Shown one piece after another: positions 40,500-49,827 of a stretch of 64,000 bases of DNA. A model generated the notes under the pieces. It saw only the letters and a list, made by a program, of their open reading frames with translations, was not told where the DNA came from and ran no database searches. Within the stretch, counting starts at the first letter, position 1, and the number at the start of each line of letters is the position of its first letter. The stretch covers positions 3,782,001 to 3,846,000 of the forward strand of contig NZ_CP012750.1 of assembly GCF_001302565.1 (NCBI RefSeq), in the 5' to 3' direction. Origin of the DNA: Glutamicibacter halophytocola. Its GTDB lineage: Bacteria; Actinomycetota; Actinomycetes; Actinomycetales; Micrococcaceae. The position numbers and the translations under genes are program-made.

Positions 40500-43034
40500 A
40501 TGAACACCTACCCATTGACCGAAGGCTGGAGCCTGGAGGCCGCCGGCGGACAGCCGGCCATCGACCTGCCCGCGGGATTGCCCGCCGAAGTGCCCGGCAG
40601 CGTGCACACCGACCTGCTGCGCGCCGGGCTGATCCCCGACCCCTACCTCGATGCCAACGAGGCCAAGCTGAGCTGGATGCACCAGATGGACTGGCGCTAC
40701 CAGAGCGTGCTGCAGCTGGATCCGGCGGACGCGGGCGAACGCGTGGACCTGGTCTTCGAGGGCATCGATACCATCGGCACCGTGGCCCTGGAGGGCCAGG
40801 AGCTGGGCCGCACCGCGAATATGCACCGCAGCTACCGCTTCGACGTGCGCGAATACGCCGACGGGAAGCCCCGCCGGCTGGCGGTCACCCTGGCCTCGGC
40901 CACGGCCTATGCCCAGGCGCAGCGCGAACGGCTCGGCGACCGCCCCAGCGCCTACCACCCCGTGCCCTTCAACTTCATCCGCAAAATGGCCTGCAGCTTC
41001 GGCTGGGACTGGGGACCGGATCTGCGCACCGCCGGGCTCTACAAGCCGGTGCTGGTGCACCGCTGGAAGGTGGCCCGGCTGGCCCAGGTGCGCCCGCTGG
41101 TCACCGTGGACGCGGCGGGCACCGGGCAGATCGAGGTGCAGGTGGACGTTCAACGCTCGGGCCTGCAGGAGCCGGGCGAACTGGAGCTGGCCGCCAGCAT
41201 CCTGGGTGCCAGTGCCACCGTGCGCATCCCCGCGCACAGCAGCCAGGCAACACTGTCCCTGGCCGTGCCCCAGGCACCGCTGTGGTGGCCGGCCGGCTAC
41301 GGAGCGCAGCCGCTGCATGAGCTGCAGGTCGCCCTGGGCGAACCGGAGGGCACCCAGCCGCTGGATCACTGGGCGCGCCGCGTGGGATTCCGCACCATCG
41401 AGCTGGACACCAGCGAAGACGAGCACGGCACCGCCTTCCTGCTCAAGGTCAACGGGCAGCCGGTGTTCATCAAGGGCGCCAACTGGATTCCCGATGACCA
41501 CCTGCTCACCCGCATCACCCGCGAGCGCATCGAACGCCGGTTGGACCAAGCGCTGGGCGCCAACCTGAATCTGCTGCGCGTCTGGGGCGGCGGCATCTAC
41601 GAAAGCGAGGACTTCTACACCGCCTGCAGCGAGCGGGGCCTGCTGGTCTGGCAGGACTTCCTGCTGGCCTGCGCCGCGTACCCCGAGGAGGAGCCCTTCA
41701 CCCAGGAGCTGGCCGCCGAGGCGCGGGAGAATGTCGTGCGGCTCATGCCGCACCCGTCCCTGGCCATCTGGAACGGCGGCAACGAGAATGTCTGGGGCCA
41801 TGAGGACTGGGAGTGGAAGCAGGCCCTTGACGGGCGCAGCTGGGGCGGGTACTTCGCCCACGAAATGCTGCGCGAGATCGTGGCCGAGCTGGACCCCACC
41901 CGCCCATACTGCGATAACAGCCCCTACACCCCGCACCGGGCGGCCAGCGAGCTGCACCCCAACCACCCGGATCACGGCACCCACCACCAGTGGGAGGTCT
42001 GGAACCGGATCGACTATCTGCAGTACCGCAGCGACATTCCCCGTTTCTGCTCCGAATTCGGCTTCCAGGGGCCGCCGACCTGGCGGACCCTGGGCGATTG
42101 GGTGCACAACAGCGATGGCGGACCGCTCGCCCAGTCGCCGGACCCCAGCCGCGACCCGGTGTTCCTGGTGCACCAGAAGGCCGACGACGGCAATGCCAAG
42201 CTGGAGCGCGGCCTCGCCGCGCACCTGGGGGTCCCCGCGGACTTCGAGCACTGGCATTGGGCCACCCAGCTGAACCAGGCCCGCGCCGTGCGCTACGCCA
42301 TCGAGCACTATCGCTCGTGGTGGCCGCGCACCGCCGGTGCCATTGTCTGGCAGCTCAACGACTGCTGGCCGGTGACCTCCTGGGCCGCCGTCGATTCCGA
42401 AGAGCGCCCCAAGCCGCTGTGGCATGCGCTGCGCCTGGCCAATGCGCCGCGCATGCTCTCCTTCGGCGAGCGGGACGGGCAGCTGCACTTGAGCCTGGTC
42501 AACGACCATGCCGAGCCGTGGGCCTCAACCTTGTCGCTGTCCCTGCAGGGGTTCGACGGCAAGCCGCGCCACAGCGTTGAACAGCGGGTGCTGGTTCCTG
42601 CCCGATCGGTGCAATCGGTATCCATCGACCCGGCGCTGTGCGCCCCCGGCCAGGTGCGCAACGAGGTGCTGGTGGCCACCGTGGGCCAGGAGCATGCCGT
42701 GCACCTCTTCGCCCCCGACGTGGAGCTCAGCCTGGATCCGGCACCGCTGCGTGGAGTGGTCCGGGAGCTGGCCGATGGCTATGAGGTGCGGGTGAGCGCG
42801 CTTTCGCTGGCCCTGGATGCCACCTTGCTCGTGGACCGCGTGCACCCCGAGGCCAGCGTCGAACAGGGCCTGGCCAGCTTGCCGGCCGGGGCCGAGGCCA
42901 GCTTCGTGGTGCACTGCCCGCCGCTGGCGGATCCGCAGCAGCTGCTCTCCCCGAGCGTGCTGCGCACGGCCAATGACCTGCGGGCCGTCGAGCTCTCGCA
43001 CCGCTCCGCGCTCGCTGGCGCAACCCAGCGCTAG
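40500..43034 (+). CDS. GH2 beta-mannosidase
   Basis: An 844-residue cytoplasmic exo-beta-mannosidase that releases mannose from imported manno-oligosaccharides. The N-terminal sugar-binding jelly roll (residues about 1-180) contains SFGWDWGPDLRTAGLYKPV, a beta-mannosidase hallmark; the barrel has IKGANWIPDDHLL, LRVWGGGIYESEDFY, acid/base Glu429 in IWNGGNENVWG and nucleophile Glu519 in FCSEFGFQGPP. No signal peptide is seen. TAGGAACC precedes the ATG, ten bases after the ATPase gene, so it is part of the importer operon. It defines the locus as mannan-directed. Confidence 0.94.
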   Translation: MNTYPLTEGWSLEAAGGQPAIDLPAGLPAEVPGSVHTDLLRAGLIPDPYLDANEAKLSWMHQMDWRYQSVLQLDPADAGERVDLVFEGIDTIGTVALEGQELGRTANMHRSYRFDVREYADGKPRRLAVTLASATAYAQAQRERLGDRPSAYHPVPFNFIRKMACSFGWDWGPDLRTAGLYKPVLVHRWKVARLAQVRPLVTVDAAGTGQIEVQVDVQRSGLQEPGELELAASILGASATVRIPAHSSQATLSLAVPQAPLWWPAGYGAQPLHELQVALGEPEGTQPLDHWARRVGFRTIELDTSEDEHGTAFLLKVNGQPVFIKGANWIPDDHLLTRITRERIERRLDQALGANLNLLRVWGGGIYESEDFYTACSERGLLVWQDFLLACAAYPEEEPFTQELAAEARENVVRLMPHPSLAIWNGGNENVWGHEDWEWKQALDGRSWGGYFAHEMLREIVAELDPTRPYCDNSPYTPHRAASELHPNHPDHGTHHQWEVWNRIDYLQYRSDIPRFCSEFGFQGPPTWRTLGDWVHNSDGGPLAQSPDPSRDPVFLVHQKADDGNAKLERGLAAHLGVPADFEHWHWATQLNQARAVRYAIEHYRSWWPRTAGAIVWQLNDCWPVTSWAAVDSEERPKPLWHALRLANAPRMLSFGERDGQLHLSLVNDHAEPWASTLSLSLQGFDGKPRHSVEQRVLVPARSVQSVSIDPALCAPGQVRNEVLVATVGQEHAVHLFAPDVELSLDPAPLRGVVRELADGYEVRVSALSLALDATLLVDRVHPEASVEQGLASLPAGAEASFVVHCPPLADPQQLLSPSVLRTANDLRAVELSHRSALAGATQR

Positions 43035-43072
43035 CCCGCGCTCCCATCCCACCCGCACAGAAAGCCGACCAC

Positions 43073-44008
43073 ATGAGTACCGAACTACCCCTGCTGGCCA
43101 TCGACGGCGGCCAGAGCTCCACCCGCTTCCGGATCGGCGATGCCACCGGCGTGCTGCCGCCGGTGCGCACCGGCGAGCCCCTGGAGCAGCAGATCAGCGG
43201 GGCCATCCGCACCGCGCTGAGCCAGCGGCCGCAGGCCGGGCCAATCCGCGTGGCGGCGGGCTATTCAGGCTTGCTGCCCGAAGCGATCGACCCCGCGCGC
43301 ATACTGGAGGAATGCGCCGGCCTGGGGGTGCGTTCGGTGCATCTGGCCCATGATTCGATCTCCGGCTACCTCTCCTGCCTGGGGGAACAGCCAGGGGCGT
43401 GCGTGGCCGTGGGCACCGGGGTGGTCGCCCTGTCCACCGGGCCCACCGGATTTGCGCGCATCGACGGGTGGGGCCACCTGCTCGGCGATGCCGGCAGCGG
43501 ATACTGGATCGGGCGCCGCGGGCTGGAAGCGGCCATGCGGGCGCACGATGGCCGCGGGCAGGACACCCGGCTGCTCGCCGAGCTGCAGGCCGACTTCCCG
43601 GATGTGGAGAGCGCCTATATCCAGATCCAGTCCATGGAACAGCGTGTTGCCTTCGTGGCCTCGTACGCTCGAAAGGTCATCGAGCTGGCAGATCACGATG
43701 CCGTGGCGCGGCGAATCGTGGAACAGGCCTGCGATGAGCTGGTCCACTCGCTGGATACCGGGCTGCGCCGCGTCGGGTGGGCCCCCGGCTGCGCTCCGGC
43801 GATCAGCTGGGTCGGCAATATCGCAACGAACCAGATGGTCGATGGATTGCTGCGCGGCAAAATGCTCCAGCAGTGGCCGCAGGCACGCATCCTGCCTGCC
43901 GGTGGCACGCCACTGGACGGGGTGGCGCTGCTTCCGGGTCTGCCCGGGGAGCATCCGCTCTCCTCGCAGGTGCTGCATGCACAGCGCAGCGCCTCGGCAA
44001 TGCGCTGA
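43073..44008 (+). CDS. BadF/BadG/BcrA-type ATPase, probable sugar kinase
   Basis: A 311-residue ASKHA-fold protein. DGGQSSTRFRIGD (residues 10-22) is the phosphate-1 loop of N-acetylglucosamine-kinase-like enzymes, HDSISGYLSCLG the phosphate-2 region with its aspartate, and VAVGTGVVALSTG plus GWGHLLGDAGSGYWIGRRGL are family hallmarks. Its place directly after the beta-mannosidase gene suggests that it phosphorylates mannose or a related hexose, but the family includes glucosamine and GlcNAc kinases, so specificity is open. It ends at a strong terminator. Confidence 0.82.
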   Translation: MSTELPLLAIDGGQSSTRFRIGDATGVLPPVRTGEPLEQQISGAIRTALSQRPQAGPIRVAAGYSGLLPEAIDPARILEECAGLGVRSVHLAHDSISGYLSCLGEQPGACVAVGTGVVALSTGPTGFARIDGWGHLLGDAGSGYWIGRRGLEAAMRAHDGRGQDTRLLAELQADFPDVESAYIQIQSMEQRVAFVASYARKVIELADHDAVARRIVEQACDELVHSLDTGLRRVGWAPGCAPAISWVGNIATNQMVDGLLRGKMLQQWPQARILPAGGTPLDGVALLPGLPGEHPLSSQVLHAQRSASAMR

Positions 44009-44016
44009 AATTCGCT

Positions 44017-44050
44017 GCTCGTCCGGCATGGCAGTGCCAGCCGGACGAGC
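44017..44050. terminator. Bidirectional terminator
   Basis: GCTCGTCCGGC (44017-44027) pairs with GCCGGACGAGC (44040-44050), with inner pairing TGGCA/TGCCA; GGCCTTTTAT follows. It separates the mannan operon from the convergent glucokinase gene. Confidence 0.88.
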
Positions 44051-44056
44051 GGCCTT

Positions 44057-45025
44057 TTATCCGTTCAGGTTGAAGCGGGCCAGGTCCGCGGCGCCAATCA
44101 GCCCCGCGGACGGACCCAATTCGGCCTGGCAGATCTTCGCAAAAGGACGGTAGCCTCGGCCAGAGAGCGTGCGGCGGTAGGTCTCTTCGGCGGTGGCCAC
44201 CAGCTGCTTTGATGCGGTGCCCAAGCCGCCGCCAATCACAATGGTGCCCGGATCCAGCACCGAGACCAGATTCGAGATGCCCAAGCCGAGCCAGCCACCC
44301 ATATCTGCAATGAGGTCTTCGCAGGCCGGGTCGCCCTGGGCTGCCAGGCGGGTTACTTCCGCTCCGGTGACGGCTTCGGGGTTATCCCCGACGGCTTCGC
44401 GCAGCCGGAAAGCCACGGGCGACTTGCTGCGCACGAGTTCTGCGCCTTCACGGCCCAAGGCATTTCCCGAAGCGTATTGTTCCCAGCAGCCCCGGTTGCC
44501 GCAGGCGCACCGATGGCCACCGGGAACAATGACCTGATGCCCGAATTCCCCGGCGATGCCTGATTTGCCGCGGTGGATCTGGCCTCCGAGGATCACTGCC
44601 CCGCCAATGCCGGTGCCCAGGGTCAGGCAGACCATGTCGCTTTCGCCGCGTCCGGCGCCAAAACGGTGTTCGGCCCAGCCGGCGGCGTCAGCATCATTGA
44701 CGAGCGTGACTTCGTGCCCCACCAGTTGCATCAGGCGATCACGCACCGGCTCATTGCGCCACGAAAGGTGCGGGCTGAACAGGACGTTCTTTCCCTTGCG
44801 GTCCATCCAGCCTGCGGCGCCGATGCCCACCGGCATCTCGTCGTTGCCCTCGGAGAGCTCGCGGATCATCTCCGCCAGGGCCCGTTCTGTCCCGGCCACA
44901 TCGTGGTTGGGTGTCTCGCGGTGGATCTGCCCGTAGACATTTCCCTCTTCATCCACGAGAGCTGCAAGGATTTTGGTGCCACCGATGTCAACGCCGATGG
45001 AAAGATTAGCTGGACTCACAGTCAT
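44057..45025 (-). CDS. ROK-family glucokinase
   Basis: A 322-residue sugar kinase. DIGGTKILAALVD at residues 13-25 is the ATP phosphate loop, LVNDADAAGWAEHRFGAG carries the catalytic Asp, LTLGTGIGGAVI the second phosphate motif, GEFGHQ the sugar-binding Glu/His, and CACGNRGCWEQYASG the zinc site. No DNA-binding domain is present. It resembles actinobacterial GlcK proteins and may phosphorylate glucose or mannose released by the neighbouring glycosidases. A poor ribosome site GAGGG lies 11 bases ahead of the start. Confidence 0.9.
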   Translation of the reverse strand: MTVSPANLSIGVDIGGTKILAALVDEEGNVYGQIHRETPNHDVAGTERALAEMIRELSEGNDEMPVGIGAAGWMDRKGKNVLFSPHLSWRNEPVRDRLMQLVGHEVTLVNDADAAGWAEHRFGAGRGESDMVCLTLGTGIGGAVILGGQIHRGKSGIAGEFGHQVIVPGGHRCACGNRGCWEQYASGNALGREGAELVRSKSPVAFRLREAVGDNPEAVTGAEVTRLAAQGDPACEDLIADMGGWLGLGISNLVSVLDPGTIVIGGGLGTASKQLVATAEETYRRTLSGRGYRPFAKICQAELGPSAGLIGAADLARFNLNG

Positions 45026-45116
45026 CCAGCTTAGACCCTCGGAAAACGCCAGTGGTCCTCCTGTGCTGTTTCAGACACCCTCCACGCACTGCCGGCATTC
45101 AAGAAAGCCAGGGCAA

Positions 45117-45152
45117 CTGCGGGCGGCTGCCCCTTGGGGTAGCCGCCCGCAG
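45117..45152. terminator. Terminator hairpin after the GH30 gene
   Basis: CTGCGGGCGGCT (45117-45128) pairs with AGCCGCCCGCAG (45141-45152), continued inside by CCCC/GGGG. It starts 32 bases after the stop at 45184. No T-run is seen on the minus strand. Confidence 0.7.
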
Positions 45153-45183
45153 CGCCGTCACTTAGTGGCCGGATCAGCGGCCC

Positions 45184-48100
45184 CTACTCCGGTTTCCCGG
45201 GCGTGAACTTGATGGCGTACTTGGTGCTGGTGCCGTCTTCGGCCTTTACCTCGACGGTGGCGGTGCGGCCCGGCCGCGAGGCCTGGGTGATCACCACCTC
45301 GGCCGCGGAATCCGTGGCCACGGCGCTCAGCTTCGGAAAGCTGCCTCCGCGCACGCCGGCGAGCGCATAGCTGGTGGCCTTGGGGTCGAACCCGGCCACG
45401 TCCACACCGTCGACCATCAGCCGCGCCAGGCTCGATTCGCTTGAAGGGCTGGGAGCCGCGGCAAGAATCTGCACCTCGGCCACGATCATGTGGGTATTCT
45501 CGCGGGCCGTGAGCACAACGCGCAGCTCATCGGCAACAACGCCGCCGGTGTCCACCGTGGCCACCGGTGCCCCGCCATCCGGGGCATCGATCTGGAGATC
45601 TTCGCCAGCGGCAACCCAGTCGCCCCCGCCGGTGCGCGTTTGAACGCTCAGCGACTGGGCCCAGGATTCATGCCCGCCATCCCGGTAGAAGTGCACGGCC
45701 ACCTGCTCGATAGCGGTGGGCGCATCCAGCGCGTAGCCGAGCGTATCCTGCTCGTTCTTGTCACCGGATTTCCAGTTGGACCAGGCCTTGTCCCGGGTGT
45801 CGCCATTGATCGTTGCACCCGCCGAATACCCGGGCTCGGTGAAGCTGGCACTGGGCGTCGATTCCGGGGCGATGTTGCCCAGCGCCGGTGCGGTGAGGAT
45901 GACCGCGGCCCGCGCCTCCAGCGGCGCAGCGTCCGGATCATTCGATTCGGCCTGCCCGGTGATGGCCAGGGTGCCGGTCCTGGATAATGCGTCGGCGCTC
46001 AGCCCGGAGGTGTCCCAGCGGACCGGGGTGTCGAAGCGCTGGGCCCCGGCGCCCACCTGGGCGGGCACGGTCGCCGGAAGCGCGGAGATCACCTGGTCGG
46101 CTGGCGCGCCGGCAAAGCTGGTCACCGATACCGGGTCCGTGGCGCTAAAGCTTCCGATGGCGATGGCCAGGTCCGCCTTCAGCTCGTTGCCGAAGACATC
46201 CGTGCCGCGCCCGGGGATGTGCCAGGTGCCCTCGGCGTTCCAGTCAACGCCGGAGGCCTGCCAGTCCACGGGCACCTGGGCACCGGCTCCGCCAGCGTAG
46301 AGCGGGGTGATTTCCGCCGGCAACTCGGCTTCGACACCGGGCAGGGTTTGCACCGCTTCGGGCTGCACGCCCACCGGTTCGGTGCTGCGCAGGTCCCACT
46401 GCTGGTTGCCGCCGCCCGAGGAGCGCCAGGTCCCGACGCTCGCGCCGGGCTCGGTGGATTCGCCATTCACGTCCAGCGCATACCCGTTGGAGGCGTTGAC
46501 CAGCGACCAGGTGGATCCGTCGGTGGTGGTCGGGATCCACTGCAGCCGCCGGTCGGTGGCCGGCTCGCCGCCGGCAACCGTGAGCGTGGCTCCTTGGTCA
46601 TCCACGCCCAGCGTCCTGCCCGCGCCGTCGGTCAGCGCAATGCGCTCGCGGTTGCTGCTCCCGCCAGTCAGCCGGGTGGCCGTCCAGATTTGCGCCTCGG
46701 CTTCCTGGGCGGTGGTTGCGGGCTGCTCGATGGTGGCCCCGCCCTCGCCAGCGGCCAGCGCGAGCTGCGACTGCCCGCCGATCAGGGTATAGCGCCCGCC
46801 GTCGCGCACCGGCGCGGCTTCATCGGCGATGCCCGATACCCCGCTCACGCTCAGCGTGGTGACGGACTTCGCCGGCACGGTGATTTCGGCCTTTTTCGTG
46901 GCCGGGTCGATTGCTACGGCCTGGCCGGCCACCAGGGCGCCCTGTTCGGGGGCGTCGGCCGGCGACTCGGTGGTGACATGCGGGGTGACGCTGGCCTTCT
47001 TGCGCACCTTGCCGAAGAGCGAGAGATCCAGCTCGATGGTTTCGGCCTGGTCGGACGGGTTGATGTGCACCACGTCCAGGCCCTTGCCGTCGGCATCCAG
47101 CGCGGCGGTGGCGCGGTTGCTTCCGGAGGGGATCACGTGATCGCCAGGCAGGATGTAGTGGGTGAAATTGCGCACGGTGTTGTACTTGGCGTTGGTGGCC
47201 ACCGAGCACGAGGGATCCGCGTCGCCGTCGGCCAGGCGCCGAAGGGAATTGCCCTCGGCATTGCAGTCGAAGTCCACCAGCACGCTGCCCCAGTTCAGGT
47301 TCTCCACGCGCTCCATGTTGTAGCGGTCCTCCACCGGCTGCCAGAACACCCAGGCGTTCGGTTCCAGCTCGCGCAGGTCATCGATCATCCGCCCGGCCAT
47401 GCCGATGCCGTTGTCGATATTGGTCAGGTTGTGCCCGCCGCTGGTGTCCCAGTCGCCTTCGACCTCGCTCATCCACAGCGGCTTGTCCGCGGCCTTGGCG
47501 ATGTCGCGCACCACCCTCCGGTCCCCGGTCCCGTAGGTGTGCACGTTCAGCTGGGATACGGCGTCGCGGGCCTGCTGGTCGTAGCTCTCCCAGTTTTTGG
47601 CGAAGATGCCCGGGTTGGTCTCGTCCATGGCCGAGATCTTCACGTCGGTGCCGGATTCCTCCAGCTTTTTCGCCAGCGCCTTGGTGACCAGATTCTGCAT
47701 TTCCGGCCCGATATGCGCGCCCTCCTGCCGGCTGGCGCTGGTGGGCCAGCCGTCCTCGCCCAGCCGGGTGGACCAGTAGTTGGTGTTCGGTTCATTGAAC
47801 GGATCCAGCGTGGAGAAATCCACATCATGCCGGGCTTCGAGCTCCTGGACAACGGTGGCCAGGTAGGCAACATACTTGTCGATGTCCTCCTTCGCCAGCT
47901 GCTCGGCATTGCCGTCGCCGATGCCGCCGGAGACGAAGCCGCTTTGGGTCAGGAAGTAGGGCGGGGAATTGCTGAAGGCCTCCCAGACCACGTCATCGCG
48001 TTCAGCGGCCAGTGCGTCCAGCCACCAGCGCTGGGTCTCATCCGCATCAAAATCATAGGAGTTCGGATCCTCGGGATCCCAGGCCGCGGCATAGGCCTCG

Positions 48101-48522
48101 CGGTCCTCGTAGCTGGAGGTGATGCCGGCGTCTTTTCCTGCCTCCGGGTTCCACCAGCCCTCGACGTCTCCGCCGGGGCGCAGGTAGCCGGGCACGTCCG
48201 TGGCGTTGCCGCCACCGATGTTGTAGCGGGCGATATTCAGGTTCAGCCCTTCGGCGCCGAAGACCTTGTCGAACAGGTCCCGGCGCACCTTCTCGGGGTA
48301 GCCTCCGGTGGCGTTGGCGAACCAGACGAGGCTGGTCCCCCAGCCTTGGAATTCGGGCCCCTGGTACGAGGGGTTGGGCTTGAGCTGCACCGTGGCGCCG
48401 GTTTCCTCCGCCGCGGCCGGCGCGGCGCCGCCCAGCACTGCCGCGCTGAGGGTTCCGAGCACAAGAGCACTGCTGCTGATGACAGAGATGGCGCGTCTTA
48501 CATGGCATGACAGATTTGGCAT
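45184..48522 (-). CDS. Secreted multidomain GH30-like endo-galactanase
   Basis: A 1112-residue exported enzyme. The signal peptide ends near residue 38 (PAAAEE). Residues about 45-465 form a GH30-type barrel (FQGWGTSLVWFANATGGYP, LNIARYNIGGGN) with acid/base Glu244 in DPFNEPNTNYW and nucleophile Glu353 in PLWMSEVEGDW, followed by a beta domain to about 562. Then come a ricin-B lectin module (about 573-713), two Ig-like segments (715-878), a discoidin/CBM32-like domain (883-1022) and a cadherin-like sandwich (1030-1106). The pattern resembles endo-beta-1,6-galactanases acting on arabinogalactan side chains; specificity is inferred. No wall anchor is visible. AAAGGCAACT precedes the ATG. Confidence 0.88.
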   Translation of the reverse strand: MPNLSCHVRRAISVISSSALVLGTLSAAVLGGAAPAAAEETGATVQLKPNPSYQGPEFQGWGTSLVWFANATGGYPEKVRRDLFDKVFGAEGLNLNIARYNIGGGNATDVPGYLRPGGDVEGWWNPEAGKDAGITSSYEDREAYAAAWDPEDPNSYDFDADETQRWWLDALAAERDDVVWEAFSNSPPYFLTQSGFVSGGIGDGNAEQLAKEDIDKYVAYLATVVQELEARHDVDFSTLDPFNEPNTNYWSTRLGEDGWPTSASRQEGAHIGPEMQNLVTKALAKKLEESGTDVKISAMDETNPGIFAKNWESYDQQARDAVSQLNVHTYGTGDRRVVRDIAKAADKPLWMSEVEGDWDTSGGHNLTNIDNGIGMAGRMIDDLRELEPNAWVFWQPVEDRYNMERVENLNWGSVLVDFDCNAEGNSLRRLADGDADPSCSVATNAKYNTVRNFTHYILPGDHVIPSGSNRATAALDADGKGLDVVHINPSDQAETIELDLSLFGKVRKKASVTPHVTTESPADAPEQGALVAGQAVAIDPATKKAEITVPAKSVTTLSVSGVSGIADEAAPVRDGGRYTLIGGQSQLALAAGEGGATIEQPATTAQEAEAQIWTATRLTGGSSNRERIALTDGAGRTLGVDDQGATLTVAGGEPATDRRLQWIPTTTDGSTWSLVNASNGYALDVNGESTEPGASVGTWRSSGGGNQQWDLRSTEPVGVQPEAVQTLPGVEAELPAEITPLYAGGAGAQVPVDWQASGVDWNAEGTWHIPGRGTDVFGNELKADLAIAIGSFSATDPVSVTSFAGAPADQVISALPATVPAQVGAGAQRFDTPVRWDTSGLSADALSRTGTLAITGQAESNDPDAAPLEARAAVILTAPALGNIAPESTPSASFTEPGYSAGATINGDTRDKAWSNWKSGDKNEQDTLGYALDAPTAIEQVAVHFYRDGGHESWAQSLSVQTRTGGGDWVAAGEDLQIDAPDGGAPVATVDTGGVVADELRVVLTARENTHMIVAEVQILAAAPSPSSESSLARLMVDGVDVAGFDPKATSYALAGVRGGSFPKLSAVATDSAAEVVITQASRPGRTATVEVKAEDGTSTKYAIKFTPGKPE

Positions 48523-48584
48523 AGTTGCCTTTCGAATCGTGCGAATGACTATGTGGCGGCCGGCCGGGCACCACGCATCGACGT

Positions 48585-48625
48585 GATGTTAGCGTAAACA
48601 TAGTCGGAATCGCGCGACTTGTGAA
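48585..48625 (-). promoter_or_regulatory. Promoter and operator of the GH30 gene
   Basis: On the minus strand TTCACA (48620-48625) and TATGTT (48597-48602) are spaced by 17 bases. The operator at 48585-48602 reads GATGTTAGCGTAAACATA, two internal changes from the perfect operator at 49768-49785, and covers the -10. The LacI protein at 48666-49706 should bind both. Confidence 0.72.
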
Positions 48626-48665
48626 CCCCCTGGGCAACCCGGGGCGCACAAAATTCAGTCGGCCA

Positions 48666-49706
48666 TCAGCTGCCGGCGCGTGGAGCCGCGGTGCTGGCGC
48701 GCTGGACGAATCGCGTGGGAACAATGGAGGTTCCCGGCTTCTGCTCGCCGGTGCGCAATTGCTCCAAAATGGCCGCGACGCTGCGCCGGCCGACCTCGGC
48801 AAAATCCTGGTGGATGGTGGTCAGCGGGGGCGAATACGCGGGAGTGTCCGCCGAGTCATCGAAGCCCACCACGCTCAGGTCCTCGGGGATGCGCCGCCCG
48901 GCTTCGGCGGCCGCGCGGTAGAGCCCCAGCGCCATCTGGTCATTGGCGCAGAACACCGCGGTGCACTCGGTGTCGGCAACCAGGATCCGGCCCGCTTCAT
49001 AGCCGGACTCGGCGCTCCAGTCACCGCGCACCACCTCCTTGGCCTCGCACCCTGCTTCCAGCAGGGTGTCACGCCACCCGTCCACGCGCCGCTGGGCGGC
49101 ATAGGAGGATTCCGGGCCGGCCAGGTGCCGCACGCTGCGATGACCCAGTTCGAGCAGGTGGCGGGTTGCCTGCCGCGCACCATCGGCCTGGTCGGTATCC
49201 ACCACGGTGTAGGCATCTCCGGCATCGGAGTCGACCACGACGGTTGGCACGCCCCGGGGCAGCACCACCTTGGCGCGGTCCAGCAGGTGGACCTCGACGA
49301 TGACGGCGACCGCGTCCACCGCCAGCTCCTCCAGCCGCCCGAAGGCGTGCTCCACCCCGCCGTGGGTCGGCAGGTCCACCGGGATGAGCGTCACCGCATA
49401 CCCGGCCCCGGCCGCGGCGGCGGAAATCGCCTGGATGGTCCGGTGATTGCCGAGGGTCTCCAGCGAAAAGGTGATGACGCCGATGGTGTGGAAGGATCCC
49501 AGCTTCAACGCCCGGGCGGCGCTGTTGGGCCGATATCCCAGCTCATCCATGGCCTTGAGCACCAGTTCCCGCGTTTGCGGAACCACGCCCTGGTAGCCGT
49601 TGGAGACCCGGGACACCGTCTGGGCCGACACTCCGGCGCGACGCGCCACATCGGCCATGGAAACATGGCGCTTCCGCCCTTCGCGAAGGGGATATCCACT
49701 AGTCAT
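48666..49706 (-). CDS. LacI-family repressor of the galactan locus
   Basis: A 346-residue regulator: helix-turn-helix at about residues 16-37 (SMADVARRAGVSAQTVSRVSNG), hinge ELGYRPNSAARALKLG, and ligand domain ending SVVGFDDSADTPAYSPPLTTIHQDFAEVGRRS. The recognition helix AQTVSRV is the classic LacI/GanR type, which fits the TTTACGTAAA operator. The start at 49706 lacks a ribosome site; TAATCT lies seven bases before it, so the message may be leaderless. It stands between the GH30 gene and the divergent transporter operon and has matching operators on both sides. Galactobiose or a similar product is the likely inducer. Confidence 0.93.
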   Translation of the reverse strand: MTSGYPLREGRKRHVSMADVARRAGVSAQTVSRVSNGYQGVVPQTRELVLKAMDELGYRPNSAARALKLGSFHTIGVITFSLETLGNHRTIQAISAAAAGAGYAVTLIPVDLPTHGGVEHAFGRLEELAVDAVAVIVEVHLLDRAKVVLPRGVPTVVVDSDAGDAYTVVDTDQADGARQATRHLLELGHRSVRHLAGPESSYAAQRRVDGWRDTLLEAGCEAKEVVRGDWSAESGYEAGRILVADTECTAVFCANDQMALGLYRAAAEAGRRIPEDLSVVGFDDSADTPAYSPPLTTIHQDFAEVGRRSVAAILEQLRTGEQKPGTSIVPTRFVQRASTAAPRAGS

Positions 49707-49741
49707 AAATGACAGATTACCGCCGAAAAAGAATTTGGGGG

Positions 49742-49785
49742 TTGGCGTAACGCAAATCACATCCTAGGATGTTTACGTAAACATC
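49742..49785 (+). promoter_or_regulatory. Promoter and perfect operator of the gan-like operon
   Basis: TTGGCG (49742-49747) and TAGGAT (49765-49770) have a 17-base spacer. GATGTTTACGTAAACATC (49768-49785) is an 18-base perfect palindrome that overlaps the -10 and the predicted start point, the textbook position for a LacI-type repressor. Confidence 0.8.
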
Positions 49786-49827
49786 GGCCCGTCAACGGAC
49801 GGCGGATGAGCTGAACTAAGGATCCGC

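Noticed and set aside
46219..48510. Plus-strand open frame of 763 codons opposite the GH30 gene
   Set aside because: Shadow of the GH30 coding sequence; no domain is recognisable.
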